Below are positions 6,863 to 11,526 of a stretch of DNA of 11,526 nt, piece after piece (position 1 is the stretch's first letter; every line of letters begins with the position of its first letter). The position numbers and the translations under genes are program-made. The stretch comes from an uncultured Granulosicoccaceae bacterium (GTDB lineage: Bacteria; Pseudomonadota; Gammaproteobacteria; Granulosicoccales; Granulosicoccaceae), in the NCBI GenBank assembly GCA_937951695.1, contig CALFBL010000391.1, positions 1-11,526 on the forward strand. Reading direction: 5' to 3'. The notes beneath the pieces were generated by a model. That model was not told where the DNA came from and did not search any database. It was given only the letters and a program-made list of their open reading frames with translations.

Positions 6863-9253
6863 TTACGCGTAATGACCTTTCACTCGCTCTTTCGTGGGGT
6901 CCACATGCGGAAATGGCACCACGGTGGCGCGAATTCTTTTCTGATGCCCGTCGAGTTGGCCTACTTCGATTGCTGTACCGATCTTGGCGTGCGTCACATC
7001 GACCCGCGCGAGAGCGATCACGCGCTCAAGGGCGGGCGACTTCATGGCGGAGGTGATTTCGCCGACTTGCGCTTTCCCCACCCGCAAGCAATCGCCATTG
7101 GAAGGCACCAGCCCGCCTTCAATGTCGAGTCCAACCAGCTGGCGTTGTGGATGTGCTTTGCGCCGCTCCAGCGCTTCTCGCCCAATGAAATCTGCCTCCT
7201 TGGATTTGAGCGGTACGGTAAATGAAATTCCCGCCTCGAACGGATCGATTTGATCGGAAAATTCGTATCCCGCGAAAATCAACCCCGACTCGATACGCAG
7301 CATATCGAGCGCCGCTAAACCTAACGGCATCATGCCGCGCGGCTCACCACTTGCCCAGATGGCATCGAATATCTCAACCGCATCTTTCGGATGGCAAAAT
7401 ACTTCGTACCCCAATTCGCCAGAGTAACCGGTGCGGCTAACGACGCACGCTGGCCCATGAAAATCCCCCAACCGCGCTACCGTAAAACGGAACCAACCCA
7501 GCTCTTCAAGGGTGGGCTGTGTGGGTGGTGTCCAAATAAGATCACTGAGAATGTCTCGAGACAAGCGCCCCTGAACAGCTACGTTACTTAATTGATCTGT
7601 AGAAGGTCGAACCCACACGTTCAGACCCATTTTTTCACCCAGTTGTTTCAACCAAGCGCCACCTTCATCGTTGCCACCGATCCAACGAAAGTTGGTGTCT
7701 CCCAAGCGGAAGACGGTGCCATCGTCAATCATGCCGCCGTGTTCATAGCACATGGCGGTATACACCACTTGACCGACGCTGAGTTTTTGCATGTTCCGGG
7801 TGACAGCCAGTTGCATCAGTTGCTCAGCATCCGGGCCCGTCACTTCAAACTTACGCAACGGTGACAGATCCATAATGGCCGCCCTTTCCCGACACGCCCA
7901 GTATTCGGCGATCGCCCCGTGATTGGTCATTTGATTGGCCAGCCAATAACCGTTGTATTCAATAAAGTCGCGCGTATGTCGCGCAAAGCACTCATGAAAC
8001 CCCGTCTCTTTTGTCTCTTCCACATCGGCCTCCACCGATTTGCGCCAGCCCAGCGAGCGCTTAAATTTTTCTGTGCGGTCGTACACTCTTACTTGTATGT
8101 CTGTGGGGTTCCAACCATTGGCAGGATCCACATCACAGGGGCAGGCGGTGGACACGCACACCAGATCAGACAAGGCACGCAATAATACGTAGTCACCAGG
8201 ACGTGACCAGGGATCGTCCATACCAATGGCATTCGTATCATCTACGAGTGTGTTAAAAAAGAAATTGATCGCCGGCCACCCACCACGCGGCTTGACATTG
8301 TACTGCGCCATCTCCCGGTTCATGTTGTCTGAACAGTTCACATGACCTGGGTAGCCCAAGTCCTCGTAGTAGCGCGCGGTGCAGGCGAGGCCAAACGTGT
8401 CATGTCGACCACAGGTGTCCTGAACTATCTCGACCAACGGTTCATGATCGATCGAAAAATACTTGGAAAATATGCCAGGCGTTGGATACAACGAACCCAT
8501 CAATGAGCGCGTGGTGGTCGGGTCAATATCGCGCTCGATGCCTTTATCCAACGCGCGCATTGATAGCGCTTGAAAATCTGAACATTCTCGCCCCTGGACA
8601 TCAAGGATTTGCACAAACTCACCTTTCTTCACTTCAAACGCACGCGCCTGCCCTGGCTGTATATTGAAGTCTTGTGAGGCATCCGCCAGTGGCTCGGGCG
8701 CAACCGTAACAGCAGCCGGTTTATCGACTGAGGTATCGCTGGAGGACCTTCGGCGAATGTATAAAATAATGTCAGAAGGTGCGTTTTGCTGATCTGGTGA
8801 CATGCTCTCCGCGGGTGCTGCCACCACAATCAGTCCATCACTCTCCGCATGATAGGTCACCAGCTCACCGGCCTCACTCGATGGGTTAAACACTCTAACC
8901 GCTGCCGCTCGCCCCAGATCAAACCGCGCAGCGGCAAGTGCGTTCAGTACCCGTTGCCCGCTTCGACCACCTCGTGTCAGAGTTTGTTGAATACCGCTTG
9001 AGTCGTGGGTCGGTGAGGCGTCCAGTCGCGCAGGATCGCTACTGCCGTCGGGTGTAAAGAACACCCACTCAGCAATTTGTTGACCGTAAAAATTGAGCAA
9101 CGACACTTCATCGCCTGCGCTGATGGCGATTGATCGCGAACCACCACCGGGAATCGGATGACGCTCTACCCCAGACGGCAGTATCGGCATGCCAGCGGTG
9201 ATGATGCCGGATCGCTCATAGGGGGTTTCAAACAGCGGGACTACCGTAGACAT
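6863..9253 (-). CDS. Fusion protein: two DUF1989-type domains plus GcvT-type aminomethyltransferase
   Basis: A 796-residue three-part protein with no signal peptide. Residues about 25-170 look like a degenerate DUF1989 domain: the opening IPGGGSRSIAISAGDEVSLL and GQQ are family-like but the cysteines are missing. Residues about 195-395 are a well-kept DUF1989 domain (PF09347) with Cys224 (GRECSDF), Cys281 (DTCGRHDTFG), Cys291, Cys307 and the ACPCDVDPANGWNPTDI block (370-386). Residues about 440-785 are a complete GcvT fold: GGMIDDGTVFR (506-516) with the Asp pair used by T-proteins, RTGYSGELGYE (607-617), LDMLRIESGL (649-658) and the C-terminal barrel. GcvT proteins pass one-carbon units to tetrahydrofolate. 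DUF1989 proteins include the subunits of carboxyguanidine deiminase and urea carboxylase-associated proteins. The ATG at 9253 has a strong GGGAGAG upstream and lies 17 bp after the permease stop. The substrate is unknown; a methylated amine brought in by the adjacent transporter is the natural guess. Confidence 0.9.
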   Translation of the reverse strand: MSTVVPLFETPYERSGIITAGMPILPSGVERHPIPGGGSRSIAISAGDEVSLLNFYGQQIAEWVFFTPDGSSDPARLDASPTHDSSGIQQTLTRGGRSGQRVLNALAAARFDLGRAAAVRVFNPSSEAGELVTYHAESDGLIVVAAPAESMSPDQQNAPSDIILYIRRRSSSDTSVDKPAAVTVAPEPLADASQDFNIQPGQARAFEVKKGEFVQILDVQGRECSDFQALSMRALDKGIERDIDPTTTRSLMGSLYPTPGIFSKYFSIDHEPLVEIVQDTCGRHDTFGLACTARYYEDLGYPGHVNCSDNMNREMAQYNVKPRGGWPAINFFFNTLVDDTNAIGMDDPWSRPGDYVLLRALSDLVCVSTACPCDVDPANGWNPTDIQVRVYDRTEKFKRSLGWRKSVEADVEETKETGFHECFARHTRDFIEYNGYWLANQMTNHGAIAEYWACRERAAIMDLSPLRKFEVTGPDAEQLMQLAVTRNMQKLSVGQVVYTAMCYEHGGMIDDGTVFRLGDTNFRWIGGNDEGGAWLKQLGEKMGLNVWVRPSTDQLSNVAVQGRLSRDILSDLIWTPPTQPTLEELGWFRFTVARLGDFHGPACVVSRTGYSGELGYEVFCHPKDAVEIFDAIWASGEPRGMMPLGLAALDMLRIESGLIFAGYEFSDQIDPFEAGISFTVPLKSKEADFIGREALERRKAHPQRQLVGLDIEGGLVPSNGDCLRVGKAQVGEITSAMKSPALERVIALARVDVTHAKIGTAIEVGQLDGHQKRIRATVVPFPHVDPTKERVKGHYA

Positions 9254-9270
9254 TTCTCTCTCCCTTGACA

Positions 9271-11241
9271 CTACGCAAGCCCTAGCGCCGCTTTTCGCGC
9301 TGACGCCCAGGTCATCACAAGGTGATCGATCATCAACCCCATAAAAGCAACACACAATCCTAATGTCATGCCCTTACCCACATCAGTCGAGGACAGAGCT
9401 CGCTGCATTTCCTGGCCGAGATCTTGTGTGCCAATAAAAGCCGCAATGATGACCATGAACAACGAAAACATCACGGTTTGATTGACACCTACCATAATAG
9501 TTGGCAACGCTAACGGCAATTGAACCGTCCACAGTTTCTGCCAGTGTGTCGCGCCGGCCATAGCAGATGCTTCAAGCAATGGCAGCGGCACATTACGTAT
9601 TCCTTCGATGGTGTACCGGGTCATCGGCACCATTCCGAAGACGATAACAGCTCCAATGGCGGCCACATCGTTCACCCCAAACAACATCACCACAGGAATG
9701 AGATAGATAAAACTCGGGAAGGTTTGCGCCGTATCGCACACCAGTAACATCACGTTTGATCGCCGTTCTTTTCTGGACGCCCATATGCCCAGCGGTAAGC
9801 CGATACACGCTGCGATCAACACCGAAAAACTGACCATATAAGCTGTGATCATGGCACGATCCCACCAGCCAGACAAGGCCACAAACAACAGGAAGCTGAC
9901 TGTGATTAAGCCGGATCGAAACCCGTTCACTAACCAGCCAAGAGCGGCGAAAAACACCAACACAGCGGTGAATGGCAGCCACAGGTACGCATCCCGCAGC
10001 GGAATTAATACCGAGACAATCAAAAATCTGCGCAACGCAAGCGCGTAGGGATCAATGATCAAAAACAAGGCATCAAACCCGTCTTGCAGTTGACGACCAA
10101 ACGAAAACGATTGGTTGCGCTTGACCTGATCAGCGAAAGGCCAGAAATGCGCCAGCGTAAAGGCCGCAGCAACCAAAGCCCCCCACAACAGCCAGTTCTT
10201 ATGCCGTCGCCACCAAGCGGTACCCCGTTCAAAGTGCGCAGGCTCCTTAACCGCCCAAGCCTTCGAACAACGATCAAGCACCACCGCAAGTAACACGATG
10301 GTGATACCGATTTCAATGGATCGACCAATTTTTAGCGCCTGAAGCAATTGCAGAAGTTTTTGTCCAAGCCCGGGCATACCGATAAAACTAGCCAGCACGA
10401 CCATGGCAAGGCACTGCATGATGACTTGATTCACCCCGACCAGAATTTCCGTGCGGGCTGTGGGCACACGCACGTATCGCAGCAGTTGCCAACGCGATGC
10501 ACCACTCATCTGACCACTTTCGACCACCTCTGGCGCGACTTGCTTTAGCCCCAACAACGTCATTCGAATCATCGGCGGCGTGGCGAAGATCACCGTAACA
10601 ATAGCACCGGCTTTTGGCCCGACCCCGATAAACACCACCACCGGAATCATGTACGCAAAGTGTGGCAAAGACTGAGCGATGTTCAGCACCGGATTCATTG
10701 CATTCTCAACCCAACGGCGCCGCCAAGCCGCAATACCCACGATAAGTCCAATAAGAACTGCGATGGGCACCGCCACCACGATCACCGATAAGGTTTCCAT
10801 GGTCCACTTCCACTGGCCCATCAACGCAATCCAGACAAACGTTAAGCCCGAGAACAGGCCCAGACCCCATCCGCTCAAGCTGTAGCCAATCATGAAGGCT
10901 GTTACCGCTATCACTGTCCACGGGATCGGTCCAATCTTTGGCCAACGGTTTTTGCCGTACAACAAATTCGCGGTGATGTCGAGCAGCCACTCAACACCTC
11001 CAGCAAAACCGCGAGTGACGTGAACAAAACCTAAATCGTCTTTTATGAAATTAAAGGCTGCGTTTATCCAGTCCGCAAATGGCAAGATTAATCCGTCAAT
11101 TGGGCGCACCAACTCCGCGGGAAGCGAACTCTTGAATATGCCCAGCGACACCGCAAGAACCAATAACGCGAAACCGATCCAACGTGCGTCAATGGACGCG
11201 CCACTGCTGGGCCCAGACAGAGCAGTGGACGCCGATGTCAT
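9271..11241 (-). CDS. Glycine betaine/proline-type ABC permease, two ProW-like halves fused
   Basis: A 656-residue inner-membrane protein holding two complete binding-protein-dependent permease domains. The first half has membrane segments from about 20, and the core at 150-325 contains MIPVVVFIGVG (198-208) and the ATPase-contact (EAA) loop VVESGQMSGASRW (239-251). The second half (about 345-656) repeats the plan with LIPVVMLFGV (514-523) and LLEASAMAGATHW (555-567). ProW/OpuAB relatives normally carry one such domain and pair as a homodimer, so one chain here should form the whole channel as an internal heterodimer. The ATG overlaps the stop of the ATPase gene in ATGA (11238-11241), so the two are translationally coupled. 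The DUF1989-GcvT gene starts 17 bp after its TAG. Substrate by homology: betaine-like quaternary amines. No binding-protein domain is fused to it or present in this window. Confidence 0.92.
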   Translation of the reverse strand: MTSASTALSGPSSGASIDARWIGFALLVLAVSLGIFKSSLPAELVRPIDGLILPFADWINAAFNFIKDDLGFVHVTRGFAGGVEWLLDITANLLYGKNRWPKIGPIPWTVIAVTAFMIGYSLSGWGLGLFSGLTFVWIALMGQWKWTMETLSVIVVAVPIAVLIGLIVGIAAWRRRWVENAMNPVLNIAQSLPHFAYMIPVVVFIGVGPKAGAIVTVIFATPPMIRMTLLGLKQVAPEVVESGQMSGASRWQLLRYVRVPTARTEILVGVNQVIMQCLAMVVLASFIGMPGLGQKLLQLLQALKIGRSIEIGITIVLLAVVLDRCSKAWAVKEPAHFERGTAWWRRHKNWLLWGALVAAAFTLAHFWPFADQVKRNQSFSFGRQLQDGFDALFLIIDPYALALRRFLIVSVLIPLRDAYLWLPFTAVLVFFAALGWLVNGFRSGLITVSFLLFVALSGWWDRAMITAYMVSFSVLIAACIGLPLGIWASRKERRSNVMLLVCDTAQTFPSFIYLIPVVMLFGVNDVAAIGAVIVFGMVPMTRYTIEGIRNVPLPLLEASAMAGATHWQKLWTVQLPLALPTIMVGVNQTVMFSLFMVIIAAFIGTQDLGQEMQRALSSTDVGKGMTLGLCVAFMGLMIDHLVMTWASARKAALGLA

Positions 11242-11526
11242 CGATCATCACCGAGCAGCACATTGAGCGCTTGGCGTCGATTCAGGATTCCCGTCACGTT
11301 TCCAGATGCATCCACAACTGGCAACTCAGCTCGATCATCCTCGATCAGCTGGCGAGCCAATGAATGGATGGTGGCGTCCGATGGCACCGTCGGGCCCTTA
11401 GGTACGGTGCCATTGATGGCCTTGGCAAGCACACCTGCATGAACCACGCGTGACTTTTCAATGTCCTCAATAAACCGCTTTACATAGGGCGTTTTGGGAT
11501 CCAGTACGATTTGATCCGGTGTATCG
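11238..11526 (-). CDS. ABC transporter ATP-binding protein, ProV type with CBS domain (C-terminal part)
   Basis: The last 95 codons of a gene that begins beyond the right edge. The visible part opens with TPDQIVLDPKTPYVKRFIED and SRVV, the segment that follows the nucleotide-binding domain in ProV/OpuAA ATPases of betaine transporters. It then runs into one CBS motif (LARQLIEDDRAELPVVDASG, then VTGILNRRQALNVLLG). CBS domains in OpuA sense ionic strength or cyclic di-AMP and gate transport; only the last motif can be seen here, so pairing cannot be judged. The gene ends in an ATGA overlap with the fused permease it is expected to energise. Walker A, Walker B and the signature motif lie outside the window. 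Confidence 0.9.
   Translation of the reverse strand, partial: DTPDQIVLDPKTPYVKRFIEDIEKSRVVHAGVLAKAINGTVPKGPTVPSDATIHSLARQLIEDDRAELPVVDASGNVTGILNRRQALNVLLGDDR

Noticed and set aside
9254..9355. A 34-residue N-terminal extension of the DUF1989-GcvT protein (start at 9355)
   Set aside because: It would overlap the permease gene, has no family match, and the ATG at 9253 has a strong ribosome binding site.

Overview
The window looks like chromosome from a gammaproteobacterium, probably marine or otherwise salt-exposed. The evidence is an E. coli-type PurB, a RoxA/YcfD-type ribosomal oxygenase directly behind it, a CCA-encoding tRNA-Val(GAC), sigma70-like promoters, and an OpuA/ProU-type betaine transporter operon. 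This is an inference from gene content; no species can be named from the sequence alone. TAA, TAG and TGA all end intact genes here, so the genetic code is standard.

Layout. Positions 1-116 are a perfect 8-bp satellite (AATCACAT) running off the left edge. Positions 137-2020 hold two minus-strand genes for exported proteins: a trypsin-like HtrA protease with one PDZ domain, then a DUF4159 protein. Positions 2310-3423 are a decayed minus-strand gene of the PrpF / 4-oxalomesaconate tautomerase family. It has three in-frame stops and one frameshift, and both presumed active-site residues are gone. A pair of GTATAC palindromes 10 bp apart, probably an operator, survives upstream of it. Positions 3588-6309 are a plus-strand block: a tRNA-Val with a good sigma70 promoter, then purB (purine synthesis) and roxA (uL16 arginine hydroxylase). 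Positions 6321-6698 are a convergent small MAPEG-family membrane protein with its own promoter.

The right half (6863-11526, minus strand) is one tightly packed operon read from right to left. It starts with the C-terminus of a ProV-type ATPase with a CBS domain, cut by the window edge. A ProW-type permease follows, made of two permease halves fused in one chain and starting in an ATGA overlap. The last gene is a 796-residue protein joining two DUF1989-type domains (the first degenerate) to a complete GcvT-type aminomethyltransferase. Together they suggest uptake of a methylated or quaternary amine osmolyte followed by folate-linked one-carbon removal. The substrate is not known, and this is the most interesting part of the window.
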